Positions 34,839 through 45,642 are shown, counted from the first letter of the stretch. The stretch: 64,000 bases of DNA from Paenibacillus polymyxa M1 (GCF_000237325.1 NC_017542.1:5202501-5266500), one strand, 5' to 3'. Notes: generated by a model from the sequence alone, not told the origin. A program made the numbers and translations.

Positions 34839-36038
34839 CAATATTTTCGCAAAATCGAGTACTATTGGCTTATGAGCGCCTGTTGTAGATGTCACCACCG
34901 CGTAGCCTGAAGGTATCTTATATATCAATCCCGTATCATATCGGATGCCGAAGGAGTTATCTTCCTTATAATGAGTCTTCGTTTCCCATACCTTCGTACC
35001 GTTTCCTTTTAAGCCTGTGATAGTGATGCCATGCATCTTCGTGGTTTTACCCAGTGGGTCATATTGATCACTGAACTGGACGTACAACTGCTCCTCGGGC
35101 AGATATACCCGGTCAGCCGCGTAGTCCTCTGTGTTACTAAACAATTGCAGACCATTACTTAACACCTGGGTGCGTTTGCTGTTTCCTTTAAGCCCTGTTA
35201 CAGCAATATGACCGCTAGACAACTCATGTACCGCGGCAATTTCTTTACCTGATCCTAAGTCCAGATGGACATCACGGATATTGCGACCATACACATCGGC
35301 TTGTACCCCCACGGGACCATCTGAGCTGTTCAATAGCGCATAATATCCATTGTGATTGCCGACCAGCCAACCCGAGGTCACTCCGTTTGTCGTTCGATTC
35401 CATTGTATATCGCCAGTTTCAGTGTATTTGAGTACAGTGAAGGACTGCTCCGCAGGGTTCAGCGAGGACACCAGAAAACTGCCATCCTCTAGCGGCTCCA
35501 ATCCTACCTGAGAATTCTGCCCATAGGATATCAAACCGTCAGTGGATAACGTTTTGGACCACAGGGGGTTTCCATCCGCATCCAATCGTGAAGCCTGCAC
35601 ATCTCGCATTCCGTTCGGTTGGGTATAATCAAGCAGAAACAGCAAGCCACCATCCGACGTCTCCCGCTGGACTCCCCTGCTACTTGTTCCCGGCTGTACG
35701 CTCAGGTCTTGCTGGTGTTTCCATACTGTCTCCAGAGAACTATCCAGCTTGCCATACGTGACGTGTACTACACTGGCTTCTGTATCGTCTTCGACGTTCA
35801 GCATTAAGAACCCGCCCTTTGCAGCGGGCTGAATGTAATTGTGAGCGCTCTCGGAATCCTTAATACTGCCAATCGCTGCACTAGTTTCGATCTCGGCTTG
35901 TTTGGGCGCATACGCCTCGGACACCTCGGATGCATAGGCCGGTACAGCACTATAACCCAACAACCATGCCGCTAAAGCGACTCCTGCTGCCCATGAGTAT
36001 ACACGTGTACGTAGAACTCTACTTTGCTTAATCTTCAA
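34827..36038 (-). CDS. Secreted protein of unknown function, probable beta-propeller
   Basis: The 403-residue protein starts with a signal peptide (VYSWAAGVALAAWLLGYSAVPAYA, cleavage near 36). The rest is beta-rich with repeated units such as DGGLLFLLDYTQPNG, DGSFLVSSLNP, NHNGYYALLNSSDG and SGHIAVTGLKGNSK, with Trp in LWSKTL/IQWNRT. The spacing suggests a six- or seven-bladed propeller. I cannot name a family. The start is TTG with AGGGAGC upstream. It has its own terminator, convergent with the reductase gene. Confidence 0.65.
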   Translation of the reverse strand: MKIKQSRVLRTRVYSWAAGVALAAWLLGYSAVPAYASEVSEAYAPKQAEIETSAAIGSIKDSESAHNYIQPAAKGGFLMLNVEDDTEASVVHVTYGKLDSSLETVWKHQQDLSVQPGTSSRGVQRETSDGGLLFLLDYTQPNGMRDVQASRLDADGNPLWSKTLSTDGLISYGQNSQVGLEPLEDGSFLVSSLNPAEQSFTVLKYTETGDIQWNRTTNGVTSGWLVGNHNGYYALLNSSDGPVGVQADVYGRNIRDVHLDLGSGKEIAAVHELSSGHIAVTGLKGNSKRTQVLSNGLQLFSNTEDYAADRVYLPEEQLYVQFSDQYDPLGKTTKMHGITITGLKGNGTKVWETKTHYKEDNSFGIRYDTGLIYKIPSGYAVVTSTTGAHKPIVLDFAKILIPE

Positions 36039-36344
36039 ACGTTCCAGCTCCCTTCATGACTTCCTCAGAGATGTGATATAAACCTTAGATGCAATTTAAC
36101 TATAAACGGTCGCTTCAACTAGTAATGGTTGTCACGTGGGCACGGAACTTCGTATGATGCTAGATAATCATAAGTTATATATTAACCTCTTCAAGCCCGA
36201 GCCTAAACATCCAAAACTCTAAAATGTAGAGATTACTCAGAGACTTTCTTCGAAGAATATACCTATAGATTTATTATTCCAGCGCTTGGTAAACTATGTG
36301 TCACATGCTTTAACGCAGGAATTTAATAAAAGTTTTCTTTTTTT
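36039..36344. other. Intergenic region without recognised gene
   Basis: No gene or clear repeat is seen. Only the promoter of the secreted protein gene is expected here. Confidence 0.4.
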
Positions 36345-36419
36345 ACAAAAAAAATAAACCCTGCCAACGGGAAGGCACAAATACGCTAATTTGTATTCTG
36401 CCTTCCTGTCTGTGCAGGG
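36345..36419 (-). terminator. Terminator of uvrA
   Basis: A long interrupted stem: CCCTGC/GCAGGG outside (36359-36364, 36414-36419), GAAGGCA/TGCCTTC inside (36371-36377, 36399-36405), and ATACAAA-type pairs near the loop. On the minus strand a TTTATTTTTTTTGT tail follows. Confidence 0.8.
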
Positions 36420-36446
36420 CTTTCACAACGTACGTTAAAACTATAT

Positions 36447-39308
36447 CTATAGATCGACGGTCTGAAGCGCTTGACTGCGCTGTGTATCCCGTTCAAGGAT
36501 CGGCTTTAAGTATCGGCCTGTATAGGATTCCTCTACTTTTACAAGTTGTTCTGGTGTCCCGGTAGCCAAGATCGTTCCACCGCCGCTTCCACCTTCGGGC
36601 CCCAGATCAATCAGGAAATCGGCTGTTTTAATTACATCTAGATTATGCTCAATAACCAGTACGGTCTCGCCTGAATCGACTAAACGATGCAGCACGGTCA
36701 ACAATCGGTCAATATCGTGAACATGCAGACCGGTTGTCGGCTCATCCAAAATATAAATGGTTTTGCCTGTGCTGCGACGATACAATTCGGAAGCCAGCTT
36801 CACACGCTGTGCTTCACCACCAGACAAGGTAGTTGCTGGTTGACCCAGCTTGATATACCCCAAACCTACATCCATCAGCGTCTGAATCTTGCGATGAATC
36901 TTGGGGATATTTTCAAAAAATGCTGTCGCATCCTCTACCGTCATCTCCAGCACATCAGCAATACTCTTCCCTTTATACTTAACCTCAAGGGTCTCCCGAT
37001 TATAGCGTTTGCCTTTGCACACTTCGCATGGTACGTACACATCAGGCAAAAAGTGCATCTCAATCTTGATGATCCCGTCGCCTCTGCAAGATTCACATCG
37101 GCCTCCCTTAACGTTAAAACTAAACCGGCCTTTCTTGTAGCCTCGAACCTTAGCCTCGTTCGTCTGCGAGAATAAGTCACGAATATCATCGAACACACCT
37201 GTATAAGTTGCAGGATTGGAACGCGGGGTACGGCCGATTGGCGATTGATCGATCTCAACAACCTTTTCGATATGCTCTAGCCCGCGAATTTCTTTATGTT
37301 GACCTGGGCGTACTCTCGCACGGTTCAGATCACGCGCCAACGTTTTGTACAAAATTTCGTTGACCAGCGTCGATTTTCCAGACCCGGATACGCCAGTAAC
37401 AGCCGTGAAAACACCCAATGGAATTTTGACATTCACATTTTTGAGATTGTTCTCCTTGGCTCCGCGAATCTCCAGCCACTTATCCGCAGGCTTGCGCCGC
37501 TCGGTATTGACCGGAATAAACTTGCGACCGCTCAAATATTGTCCGGTCAGGGAATTCGGATCTTCCATAACTTCCTGTGGAGTCCCCTGCGACATGATCA
37601 TCCCGCCATGGATTCCGGCTCCTGGCCCAATGTCAATGATATAGTCCGCCGCCATCATCGTATCTTCGTCATGCTCCACCACGATCAGCGTATTGCCCAG
37701 ATTCCGCATATGTTCCAAAGCACTAATCAGACGATCATTATCTCGCTGATGCAGCCCAATACTTGGCTCGTCCAAAATATAAAGCACACCCATCAGACTG
37801 GACCCGATCTGTGTCGCCAATCGGATACGTTGTGCCTCCCCGCCGGACAATGTACCTGCTGCACGGCTTAAAGTCAGGTATTCCAGACCAACGTTCACGA
37901 GGAATCCCAGTCGGCTGTTAATTTCCTTTAAAATGAGATTGGCAATCGACTGCTCTTTCTCACTCAGCTCCAGTGTATGGAAAAAGTGAGAAGCCTCCCC
38001 GACAGACAAAGCTGTCACATAAGCGATATTGCGCTCTTGAATGGTTACCGACAGGCTTTCTTTTTTCAGTCGGTGCCCCTTACAGGTGTTACATGGCTTT
38101 GCACTCATAAAGCCTTCAATAAATTCACGTATTCCCTCAGAAGCGGTATCACGGTAACGACGCTCCAAATTCGGGATAATGCCTTCAAAGGTCACATAGG
38201 CTTCCTTACGTTGACCAAAATCATTTTCATAGCGGAAACGGATCTTCTGGTCACCTGTTCCGTGCAAAATAAGATTCATTTGTTCTGACGTCAATTGGCT
38301 TACAGGAATATCCTGCGGAATACCGTAGTGTTCGCATACGGACTGTAAAAATTGAGGATAATAAGTGGAAGTTCCTCCACTCCATGCCTGGAACGCCCCA
38401 TCTTCTACACTTTTTTCTGGATCGGGTATGAGCAGATCAGGGTCAACGACCATTTTAACGCCTAACCCATCACAATCTGGACAAGCGCCGAACGGACTAT
38501 TAAAAGAAAACATCCGTGGAGATAGCTCATCTATGCTAAAACCGCAAATCGGACACGCAAAGTTGGAGCTAAATCGCAACTCCTCTTGCCCTATAATATC
38601 TACAAGCAACTGTCCGCCTGAAAGATTCAGTGCCGTCTCAATAGAGTCGGACAGACGCGCACGTACATCTTCCTTGACTACGATCCGGTCTACGACCACT
38701 TCAATCGAGTGCTTCTTGTTCTTCTCCAGTTCAATCTTCTCGGACAATTCACGCAGTTCGCCATTCACACGTACCCGTACAAAGCCCTGCTTGGCTATAT
38801 CAGTGAACAGTGTTTTATGCTCACCTTTGCGACCGGATACCAATGGAGCCAGGATTTGCAGCCGCGTCTTTTCAGGATACTGCAAAATGCGGTCTACCAT
38901 CTGTTCGACGGTCTGTGAAGTGATTTCAATGCCATGTTCAGGACAATGAGGATGACCTACTCGGGCAAATAACAACCGCAAGTAATCATAGATTTCTGTA
39001 ACTGTTCCGACCGTAGAACGAGGATTCCGACTTGTCGTTTTTTGGTCAATGGAAATGGCAGGAGACAGGCCGTCAATCGAATCGACGTCCGGTTTCTCCA
39101 TTTGCCCGAGGAATTGACGGGCATACGCAGATAATGATTCCACATACCGCCGCTGTCCTTCTGCATAGATCGTATCGAAAGCCAGTGATGATTTACCTGA
39201 GCCGCTAAGCCCCGTCAGGACGACGAACTTGTCCCGTGGAATCGTCACGTCAATATTTTTGAGATTATGCGCGCGTGCGCCTTTGATGATGATGCTTTCA
39301 TTCGCCAA
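36447..39308 (-). CDS. uvrA: Excinuclease ABC subunit A
   Basis: UvrA recognises DNA damage and loads UvrB. The protein is about 953 residues and has two ABC ATPase modules: [20 protein letters not shown] near 30 and [16 protein letters not shown] near 640, with [12 protein letters not shown] and [12 protein letters not shown] signatures. Zinc fingers are CPICGF...CPDCDG and CESCRGDG...CEVCKG. The ATG at 39317 directly touches AAGGAG, so it is too close; the TTG at 39308 has eight bases spacing and gives the normal UvrA start ([19 protein letters not shown]). It follows uvrB by about 170 bp. Confidence 0.97.
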   Translation of the reverse strand: MANESIIIKGARAHNLKNIDVTIPRDKFVVLTGLSGSGKSSLAFDTIYAEGQRRYVESLSAYARQFLGQMEKPDVDSIDGLSPAISIDQKTTSRNPRSTVGTVTEIYDYLRLLFARVGHPHCPEHGIEITSQTVEQMVDRILQYPEKTRLQILAPLVSGRKGEHKTLFTDIAKQGFVRVRVNGELRELSEKIELEKNKKHSIEVVVDRIVVKEDVRARLSDSIETALNLSGGQLLVDIIGQEELRFSSNFACPICGFSIDELSPRMFSFNSPFGACPDCDGLGVKMVVDPDLLIPDPEKSVEDGAFQAWSGGTSTYYPQFLQSVCEHYGIPQDIPVSQLTSEQMNLILHGTGDQKIRFRYENDFGQRKEAYVTFEGIIPNLERRYRDTASEGIREFIEGFMSAKPCNTCKGHRLKKESLSVTIQERNIAYVTALSVGEASHFFHTLELSEKEQSIANLILKEINSRLGFLVNVGLEYLTLSRAAGTLSGGEAQRIRLATQIGSSLMGVLYILDEPSIGLHQRDNDRLISALEHMRNLGNTLIVVEHDEDTMMAADYIIDIGPGAGIHGGMIMSQGTPQEVMEDPNSLTGQYLSGRKFIPVNTERRKPADKWLEIRGAKENNLKNVNVKIPLGVFTAVTGVSGSGKSTLVNEILYKTLARDLNRARVRPGQHKEIRGLEHIEKVVEIDQSPIGRTPRSNPATYTGVFDDIRDLFSQTNEAKVRGYKKGRFSFNVKGGRCESCRGDGIIKIEMHFLPDVYVPCEVCKGKRYNRETLEVKYKGKSIADVLEMTVEDATAFFENIPKIHRKIQTLMDVGLGYIKLGQPATTLSGGEAQRVKLASELYRRSTGKTIYILDEPTTGLHVHDIDRLLTVLHRLVDSGETVLVIEHNLDVIKTADFLIDLGPEGGSGGGTILATGTPEQLVKVEESYTGRYLKPILERDTQRSQALQTVDL

Positions 39309-39385
39309 ATGTTTCATCTCCTTAGCCGTAATTCACGTCATCCTATATCGCATTGGATTATCCGATGGAAGTGATATATCGCAAA

Positions 39386-39410
39386 GAGAACGACCACATC
39401 GGCCGTCCTC
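39386..39410 (-). terminator. Hairpin between uvrB and uvrA
   Basis: GAGAACGACC (39386-39395) and GGCCGTCCTC (39401-39410) form a 10-bp stem with two GU pairs on the minus-strand RNA and a five-base loop. The tail is weak (TCTTTGCG region), so partial attenuation between the two genes is more likely than full termination. Confidence 0.4.
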
Positions 39411-39477
39411 ACTATTTCTTAAAAGCAATCAAACATTTTATTATCAATATGTTTTGCTTATAGCTTATTCCCAATGT

Positions 39478-41469
39478 TTAATCAGCCCGCAACTCCAGCA
39501 AAGCATCACGCAACTCGGCGGCCCGTTCGAATTGTAGATTCTTGGCCGCGTCCTTCATTTCTGCTTCTAGGCGCTGAATGAGGGATTGACGCTCCTTCTT
39601 GGAAAGTTTACCCGTCTCATTAGGAAGGTAATCATTCTTGGACTCTGCCGTCTTGGTTGCTTCAATGACATCACGAATCTTTTTACGAATGGTTTGCGGG
39701 GTAATTCCATGTTCTTCATTGTATTGAATTTGAATCGCACGGCGACGTTCCGTCTCCTTGATCGCTTTATCCATAGAATCGGTAATCTTATCGCCATACA
39801 TAATAACACGTCCGTCACTATTCCGTGCTGCCCGCCCGATCGTCTGAATCAGAGAGCGCTCAGAACGCAGGAAGCCTTCTTTGTCCGCATCCAAAATCGC
39901 AACCAGCGATACTTCCGGCAAATCGAGACCTTCCCGCAACAGGTTGATCCCGATCAGCACATCGAAGGTTCCCAGACGAAGATCCCGCAAAATGGCCATC
40001 CGCTCCAAAGTCTTAATCTCAGAGTGCATATATCGAACTTTGATGCCCACTTCTTTTAAGTAGTCAGTCAAATCCTCAGCCATTTTCTTCGTGAGTGTGG
40101 TGACCAGTACCCGTTCTTCACGCTCTATGCGCTGCCGTATCTCATTAATGAGATCGTCAATCTGCCCTTTGCTCGGACGCACCTCAATAATAGGATCAAG
40201 GAGACCGGTGGGACGGATAATCTGCTGCACCATCGTATCGCATTTTTCCATCTCATACGGGCCTGGAGTAGCCGATACATAGATAATCTGATTCACTTTG
40301 TCCTCGAACTCTTCGAACTTCAGCGGACGGTTATCCAAGGCAGATGGCAAACGGAAACCATGCTCAACCAGCACATTTTTACGCGCTTGGTCCCCGTTAT
40401 ACATCGCACGAATCTGCGGCAATGTAACATGAGATTCGTCGATGACGATCAGCATATCATCTGGAAAGTAATCCAAAAGAGTATATGGTGTCGCTCCGCG
40501 CTCGCGGAATGTCAGTGGACCCGAGTAGTTTTCGACACCGGAACAAAAGCCAACCTCTCTCATCATCTCGATATCATAGCGGGTACGTTGCTCCAAACGT
40601 TGCGCCTCTAACAGCTTCCCTTGTTCCTTCAGCTCTGCTAACCGCTCTTCTAGCTCACGTTCAATGTTAACCAATGCTACCCTCATCGTATCCTCATGAG
40701 TAACAAAGTGAGATGCCGGGAAAATAGCGATATGTTCACGTTCACCGATCAATTCACCTGTAAGCACATTAATCTCAGTAATTCGTTCAATTTCATCTCC
40801 GAACAATTCTACCCGTATTGCATTTTCTCCATGGGAAGCCGGGAATATCTCAACAACATCCCCCCGTACACGGAAAGTACCCCGCACGAAGTTGATATCG
40901 TTCCGCTGATATTGAATATCGACCAGGCGGGACAAAATCTGATTGCGGGGTTTCTCCATGCCGACTCTAAGCGAGAGCAGCAAGCTTGAATATTCTTTCG
41001 GGGAACCCAAACCATAAATGCAAGAGACACTCGCTACAATAATAACGTCACGACGCTCAAACAGAGAGCTTGTGGCTGAGTGGCGAAGTTTATCAATCTC
41101 CTCATTGATGCTGGAATCCTTCTCAATATACGTATCGGAAGAAGGGATGTACGCTTCCGGTTGGTAGTAATCATAGTAGCTGACAAAATAATCAACTGAG
41201 TTGTTTGGGAAAAATTCTTTAAACTCACTTGCCAGTTGAGCAGCCAAGGTCTTGTTATGCGCAATAACCAGTGTAGGCCGATTCAGCTTGGCAATGGTTT
41301 GAGCGATGGTATACGTCTTACCTGTTCCCGTAGCACCCAACAGAGTTTGATGCTTCTTTCCTTCTGCAATTCCTTCTACCAATTCAAAAATGGCCTGGGG
41401 TTGATCGCCTTGAGGTTGGAATTCCGACTGAATTTCAAAAGTCTTATCGCTAACAACGATATCACTCAT
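39478..41469 (-). CDS. uvrB: Excinuclease ABC subunit B
   Basis: UvrB is the damage-verifying helicase-like subunit. The 663-residue length is normal. Walker A GATGTGKT is near residue 45; the beta-hairpin region [20 protein letters not shown] near 90 is the DNA-clamping part. DESHVTLPQ (motif II) is near 340. The helicase C motifs are [12 protein letters not shown] and QTIGRAARN. The C-terminal UVR domain (about 620-660) contacts UvrC. A promoter with a LexA-like site lies about 150 bp upstream. Confidence 0.97.
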   Translation of the reverse strand: MSDIVVSDKTFEIQSEFQPQGDQPQAIFELVEGIAEGKKHQTLLGATGTGKTYTIAQTIAKLNRPTLVIAHNKTLAAQLASEFKEFFPNNSVDYFVSYYDYYQPEAYIPSSDTYIEKDSSINEEIDKLRHSATSSLFERRDVIIVASVSCIYGLGSPKEYSSLLLSLRVGMEKPRNQILSRLVDIQYQRNDINFVRGTFRVRGDVVEIFPASHGENAIRVELFGDEIERITEINVLTGELIGEREHIAIFPASHFVTHEDTMRVALVNIERELEERLAELKEQGKLLEAQRLEQRTRYDIEMMREVGFCSGVENYSGPLTFRERGATPYTLLDYFPDDMLIVIDESHVTLPQIRAMYNGDQARKNVLVEHGFRLPSALDNRPLKFEEFEDKVNQIIYVSATPGPYEMEKCDTMVQQIIRPTGLLDPIIEVRPSKGQIDDLINEIRQRIEREERVLVTTLTKKMAEDLTDYLKEVGIKVRYMHSEIKTLERMAILRDLRLGTFDVLIGINLLREGLDLPEVSLVAILDADKEGFLRSERSLIQTIGRAARNSDGRVIMYGDKITDSMDKAIKETERRRAIQIQYNEEHGITPQTIRKKIRDVIEATKTAESKNDYLPNETGKLSKKERQSLIQRLEAEMKDAAKNLQFERAAELRDALLELRAD

Positions 41470-41600
41470 TGCCCTGCATCACCCTTATCGTCTAAAATGG
41501 AAACATCATGTTTTTACACCAATCGAGCTTTAACGTCTTTGCCTGTAATTCTATGTCGATATTTCCCGAGCAATGATACTTGGGAAATATGGTTGAATAA

Positions 41601-41612
41601 GAATGTTTGTTC
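41601..41612. promoter_or_regulatory. LexA-like (DinR) operator before uvrB
   Basis: The minus strand reads GGAACAAACATTCT, compared with the Bacillus consensus CGAAC-N4-GTTCG. Seven of the eight core positions GAAC/GTTC match. It lies directly downstream of the -10 box of the uvrB promoter, where a repressor would block it. Confidence 0.6.
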
Positions 41613-41616
41613 CCGT

Positions 41617-41645
41617 ATTATACCTCTTTCTTACCGCGGATGCAA
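41617..41645 (-). promoter_or_regulatory. Sigma-A promoter of uvrB-uvrA
   Basis: On the minus strand TTGCAT (41640-41645), a 17-base spacer and a perfect TATAAT (41617-41622). It lies 148 bp before the uvrB ATG. Confidence 0.7.
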
Positions 41646-41677
41646 ACGATAAGTCTTGAATAGGAGTGAATTGAATT

Positions 41678-42505
41678 TTGGATATCACCATCGTATTGGG
41701 CATCATCGCCGGAATCATAGCATTAATCGGTGGCTTCTTGTGGGAAGGCGGAGAATTCACAGGGCTGCTTCAAGGTACATCAGCTCTGATCGTATTCGGC
41801 GGAACTTTCGCCGCCGTTGTGATCAGCTACCCTGCCTCCAAGCTGAAGACTATACCCACCGCTCTGCGGATGGCTTTTAGTCGTGAGGACAATCCAACGG
41901 AGCAATATATAGAAGATTTGGTTTCCATGGCAGCCACCTCCCGCCGATCCGGTGTGCTTGCGCTAGAACGTATATCATCAGAGCATCCGAATGCATTTTT
42001 GCGGGAAGGTCTTCAACTAGTCATTGACGGCACTGAACAGGAACAGATCAAGCAAATTTTAGAACTAGAGTTAGATGCTATTGGGCACAAACATGAAGGG
42101 TACGCCAAAATATTTGAATCGGCAGGCGGCTATGCCCCTACGATGGGGATTATCGGTACGGTCATGGGTCTGATCCATGTACTTGGCAGCCTAACCGAGC
42201 CTACTGCGCTCGGACCGTCGATTGCTGTAGCTTTTATCGCAACATTATACGGCGTTGCTAGCGCCAATCTGATCTTTCTGCCCATCGCGTCCAAAATAAG
42301 AGCAGCCAGTGAAAGTGAAATTATTACGATGGATTTGCTGCTGCAAGGTATCCTGGCTATCCAAAACGGAGAGAACCCTAAGCTTGTACGCAAGAAGTTG
42401 GAGTTCTTTATCCGCTCAGAGCAAAATATAGATCGCAAACCACCTCGTCGCTCACGTACAGAGAGCGCTACTCCAAAGGAGGACTTCCATGAGAGCGCGC
42501 GCTAA
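41678..42505 (+). CDS. Flagellar motor stator protein MotA/MotP
   Basis: A 275-residue MotA family protein with four helices: two at the N-terminus (ITIVLGIIAGIIALIGGFLW and ALIVFGGTFAAVVISYPA) and two near 150-205 (GYAPTMGIIGTVMGLIHVLG and VAFIATLYGVASANLIFLPI). The cytoplasmic loop contains the expected charged region (LRMAFSREDNPTEQYIEDLV). Together with MotB it forms the ion channel that turns the flagellum. H+ or Na+ use cannot be decided. The start is TTG at 41678, with AGGAG nine bases before it. The C-terminus overlaps motB by 17 bp. Confidence 0.9.
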   Translation: MDITIVLGIIAGIIALIGGFLWEGGEFTGLLQGTSALIVFGGTFAAVVISYPASKLKTIPTALRMAFSREDNPTEQYIEDLVSMAATSRRSGVLALERISSEHPNAFLREGLQLVIDGTEQEQIKQILELELDAIGHKHEGYAKIFESAGGYAPTMGIIGTVMGLIHVLGSLTEPTALGPSIAVAFIATLYGVASANLIFLPIASKIRAASESEIITMDLLLQGILAIQNGENPKLVRKKLEFFIRSEQNIDRKPPRRSRTESATPKEDFHESAR

Positions 42506-43304
42506 GCGCCGTGGGCGTCAAGGTGGCGGCGGAGACCAACGAGATCGTTGGATGATTACCTATGCCGATCTGATCACCCTACTGCTCATTTTTTTCGTCG
42601 TGATGTATGCCATGAGCAGTCTGGATGCTAAGAAATACGACGTCGTTGTTCAATCCCTCCAGGATACGTTCCACAAGGGAGATTCTATTTTGGAACAAGG
42701 CTCGGGCATTACAGGGACTGCCGATCGTTATACCAGCAAGAATCCACCCGCGACGAAGCAACCGGCCTCTAATAAAAAAGAAGCGGGATCAACCAAGCTC
42801 ACCGAGCGTGAACAAGCATTTCGCAAGCAAGAAAAAGAGCTGCAAAACCTAATGGGTGTCATTCAGGAATATATTACAGACAACAAGCTACAAAACCAGA
42901 TTTTCGTATCCGATCAACCGCGTGGCATTGTCATTACGCTGAATGACCGCTTTCTATTCGACCAAGGCAGAGCGGCACTCAAGCAGGGTTCTGCAAACAC
43001 GTTATCCAAATTAGCCAGTCTATTTCGAGATTTAAAAACACCGATTAGCATTGAAGGTCATACGGACAACATTCCATTCACGCGTTCCTCTAACTCGTCG
43101 ACCTACAAGGACAACTGGGAGCTTTCCGGCGCTCGGGCACTGTCTGTACTCCGGTTCTTTATCGACCGAGAGCAGTTATCCCCATCAGGCTTCCAGTATG
43201 CGGGTTATGCAGATACCCGTCCGGTTGGTGACAATAGCACCGAAGCAGGACGACAAAAAAACCGCCGTGTCGAAATCACTGTGCTGCGGCAGCTGCAGCA
43301 GTAA
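42489..43304 (+). CDS. Flagellar motor stator protein MotB/MotS
   Basis: A 271-residue protein with one helix and the ion-binding Asp in WMITYADLITLLLIFFVVMY (Asp near residue 27). A variable linker (70-115) rich in Lys/Ser/Thr follows. The OmpA-like peptidoglycan-binding domain runs from about 145 (ISIEGHTDNIPF, NWELSGARALSVLRFF, AGYADTRPVGDN, GRQKNRRVEITV). It anchors the stator to the cell wall. A GGAGGA lies inside the motA end. Coupled to motA. Confidence 0.93.
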   Translation: MRARAKRRGRQGGGGDQRDRWMITYADLITLLLIFFVVMYAMSSLDAKKYDVVVQSLQDTFHKGDSILEQGSGITGTADRYTSKNPPATKQPASNKKEAGSTKLTEREQAFRKQEKELQNLMGVIQEYITDNKLQNQIFVSDQPRGIVITLNDRFLFDQGRAALKQGSANTLSKLASLFRDLKTPISIEGHTDNIPFTRSSNSSTYKDNWELSGARALSVLRFFIDREQLSPSGFQYAGYADTRPVGDNSTEAGRQKNRRVEITVLRQLQQ

Positions 43305-43312
43305 AACCCAAA

Positions 43313-43355
43313 AACCTCCCCATTCACGCAATAACGTGAATGGGGAGGTTTTTTT
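43313..43355 (+). terminator. Terminator of motAB
   Basis: A perfect 16-bp stem (AACCTCCCCATTCACG 43313-43328, CGTGAATGGGGAGGTT 43335-43350) is followed by TTTTT. Confidence 0.92.
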
Positions 43356-43537
43356 AAGATGTATCATCATGTTACGTGGCTTCCGCTCTGATGTAGACGC
43401 AGAACAATAAACTGTACGAACAACGTGGATAAGGGCGGCGTACAAGATGCAATAGAGATTATTTTGTTTATGCTATATCTCACTATGTATTAGAAGCCAA
43501 GGTGAAGTTAGGTTTTATCTTGTCATGATGCTTGATG

Positions 43538-43765
43538 TTAATAAGATAGGACGAGCTCGTGTTGCTTCTCTTGGATCTGTGAACTTTGAAGTACGCTCTG
43601 TTGTCTACGATAGCTATATTTCCAGTCGCTGTACTTATTAAGGAGCCGATCCAACTCCATAGACTTGGTCAACACCCGTCGATCCTTCAATCCCACCTCT
43701 TTCGCCAAATCATTTAATTCTTTTCGCTTTTCTTCGATGCACTCCTCCAATTGTTGCCATTTCAC
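43538..43765 (-). CDS. Spo0E-like sporulation phosphatase
   Basis: The 75-residue protein has the Spo0E pattern: a basic/acidic first helix (LEECIEEKRKELNDLA) and the signature SMELDRLLNKY (SxxLD) near residue 35. Spo0E-family proteins remove phosphate from Spo0A and so delay sporulation. The extra C-terminal 25 residues (QSSQIQEKQHELVLSY) are not part of the core. The start is GTG with AGGAGG nine bases upstream. It lies just downstream of the aloR/aloP terminator on the same strand. Confidence 0.88.
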   Translation of the reverse strand: MKWQQLEECIEEKRKELNDLAKEVGLKDRRVLTKSMELDRLLNKYSDWKYSYRRQQSVLQSSQIQEKQHELVLSY

Positions 43766-43882
43766 ATCAATAAACCTCCTGTTCGGTGTGGTATTTACAT
43801 TAGTTTACAAGCTGATACCTTCCCTACAGGTTAAAAATATAATAAAACCCATTTCATCCCTTTAACGGAATGCATCAAAAAA

Positions 43883-43901
43883 ACAGCCTAAGAACGGCTG
43901 T
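43883..43901 (-). terminator. Terminator after the aloR/aloP pair
   Basis: ACAGCC (43883-43888) and GGCTGT (43896-43901) are flanked by A and T tracts, so it can work on either strand. On the minus strand it follows the propeptide gene by about 75 bp. Confidence 0.75.
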
Positions 43902-43975
43902 TTTTTTGGTTGAGTCCATTTAGTTGGAAAAATCCCTTAGTTTCAGTTAGATGCAGAATGAATTTTTTTGAAATT

Positions 43976-44110
43976 TTACCCACCTCTACCGTGACTTGAA
44001 ACTGTAATCTGTGAACCATTGCCAATTGTAATATTATGCAAATAGGACAGATTCCCAATATTACTGACTACTATTAGAGAAAGCAAAAGCGAAAGAAAAA
44101 CCTTCTTCAT
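43976..44110 (-). CDS. aloP: Small secreted propeptide (AloP-like quorum-sensing signal)
   Basis: A 44-residue peptide with a positively charged start (MKK), a hydrophobic signal segment (VFLSLLLSLIVVSNIG) and a short polar tail ending SSHGRGG. This has the shape of RRNPP signalling propeptides (Phr, AimP, AloP), which are secreted, cut and imported. The ATG at 44110 has AGGGGGTG eight bases upstream. It starts inside the last 50 bases of the regulator gene, in another frame, as is typical of receptor/peptide pairs. The mature peptide is likely in the last six to ten residues. Assignment to AloP rests on context and shape, not on a search. Confidence 0.75.
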   Translation of the reverse strand: MKKVFLSLLLSLIVVSNIGNLSYLHNITIGNGSQITVSSHGRGG

Positions 44111-45464
44111 CTTTGCACACCCCCTTAATAATAGATTTATAAATCTCAATTTGTATTTCGTCACATAAAGCTCTAAGATTTTCGAAGAAAACCATACTTT
44201 GAGCAAAACTCTCCACATTTTTAAGAAAGAATGATGTCTGGATACATTGTAAAATAGCATTTATTGCATCCTTGTGTCTCTTGTTTCGACTATAATAAAT
44301 GGCTAATTGAAAATTAAAATTATAATAATCATCCATAAATATTACATCCTGAGTACTTCTAAAAGTATCAATAAACTTGATAAATTGATCTAAAATGCTG
44401 TCAACTGTGAAGAAATTTCTGTTAGCCGATTCTAAAATGTTCACAAGCCCTGGTAATATCTCATCATTATTGTTTTCTAATAAATTTACATATTGAGGGA
44501 GTACAGATGTATCTCCTAACAGTAAATCAAGTGTATAAGAGTTCCCCATAGACCATACCTTAAACTTTTCCACTTCTCTTTTCCCAACGGTGTCTAAACC
44601 CTCAAACCAACTTAGATCGGCATACTCAGCAACAATTTTTTTCGCCTTCTCATAGTCACCAATTTTTTGTAAGGCATAAGCTTTCATAAGTAATCCTTGC
44701 CCATAATAAACTACTAAATGTCGTTCGGTTTTTATCGGTACATAATTCCTGTTTTTCCGAGCCCTTCTTTTATTTTCCTCTTCATATATAATTTTAGATT
44801 GTTCCCAAAGCTCATCACTATGTGTAATTGTTTCTTGCCATTTATGTAGCGAGGAATATATATTTGTTAGGTGCAATAAGCCGTCTAATTGATGACACTC
44901 TGGCAACCGAAAACGAAAAGGCTCAAATTGAATAGCTGCCTTTAGATTTATTTCAGTATTCTCACCAAGTTTTGCACGAAATAATTTATAATGACTGATC
45001 GCCAAACGTTCTGAGTGCTGATACTTTTCATTTTCAATTACACACTCATAGAAAGGAATTGCCTCCTGTAGCTTTCCTCCATCATATAACTCCTCTGCCA
45101 AAGCAAAGATTGTTGGAATATGGTTAAGATCCTCCATTAATCGGGATAGTACTTTCTCCACACACCTCAGGTTTCCTACTTCTACACAGCGTATAAGGAA
45201 CGGCTTAACTCTTTTCCAATGAGGTCTTCCATCATAAAAACATTCATCAACATATAGGTCATATAGCCAGCCCTCCGGATAATTAAGCGCTTTAGTAATC
45301 AAGTCCATTTGTCGTACGGAGATAGGTTTAGGTGGATTTCCGTTAAGCATAGCACTAAAAATGCCTCGGTTAAGTCCTGTAGCTTGTCCAAAACTATTAA
45401 AAGTGTAGCCACCAAGTTTTAATTCTCTCTCAATTTCCGAACGAATTGTGGTTGTATTTTCCAA
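44061..45464 (-). CDS. aloR: AloR-like RRNPP regulator (HTH plus TPR receptor)
   Basis: The 467-residue protein has an N-terminal HTH (IRSEIERELKLGGYTFNSFGQATGLNRGIFSAML) and helical TPR-like repeats over the rest (for example YDGGKLQEAIPFYECVIENEKYQHSERLAISHYKLFRAKLG). This is the architecture of RRNPP peptide receptors (AimR, NprR, PlcR). The AloR family of Paenibacillus polymyxa was described as such receptors with AloP peptides. An ATG at 45524 is possible, but TTG 45464 has GGGGGTG upstream and aligns with the ATG of the paralogue at 47448. It shares its 3' end with the propeptide gene. Confidence 0.83.
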   Translation of the reverse strand: MENTTTIRSEIERELKLGGYTFNSFGQATGLNRGIFSAMLNGNPPKPISVRQMDLITKALNYPEGWLYDLYVDECFYDGRPHWKRVKPFLIRCVEVGNLRCVEKVLSRLMEDLNHIPTIFALAEELYDGGKLQEAIPFYECVIENEKYQHSERLAISHYKLFRAKLGENTEINLKAAIQFEPFRFRLPECHQLDGLLHLTNIYSSLHKWQETITHSDELWEQSKIIYEEENKRRARKNRNYVPIKTERHLVVYYGQGLLMKAYALQKIGDYEKAKKIVAEYADLSWFEGLDTVGKREVEKFKVWSMGNSYTLDLLLGDTSVLPQYVNLLENNNDEILPGLVNILESANRNFFTVDSILDQFIKFIDTFRSTQDVIFMDDYYNFNFQLAIYYSRNKRHKDAINAILQCIQTSFFLKNVESFAQSMVFFENLRALCDEIQIEIYKSIIKGVCKDEEGFSFAFAFSNSSQ

Positions 45465-45642
45465 TAAAAACACCCCCGACTTATTCAGATGATTTTTAAA
45501 AAAATCACCCTCCTCGACAATCAATTACAATATACTAGAAATTATATGAATAAATTGGATGGAGGTCAATCCTTTATTCTACACCATTTCAATATATTAT
45601 GGAATTTAATGTGTATAATAATCCACCAATCCTAAAAACCAT

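Noticed and set aside
38365..38949. Plus-strand frame of 194 codons opposite uvrA
   Set aside because: Ser/Arg-rich composition with no motif; antisense to conserved UvrA sequence.
41640..41660. Sigma-D type promoter for motAB (AACGATAA)
   Set aside because: The -10 is partly similar to GCCGATAA, but no TAAA -35 lies 15 bases upstream.
43051..43410. Plus-strand frame overlapping the end of motB and the terminator
   Set aside because: It runs through a perfect terminator and has no motif.
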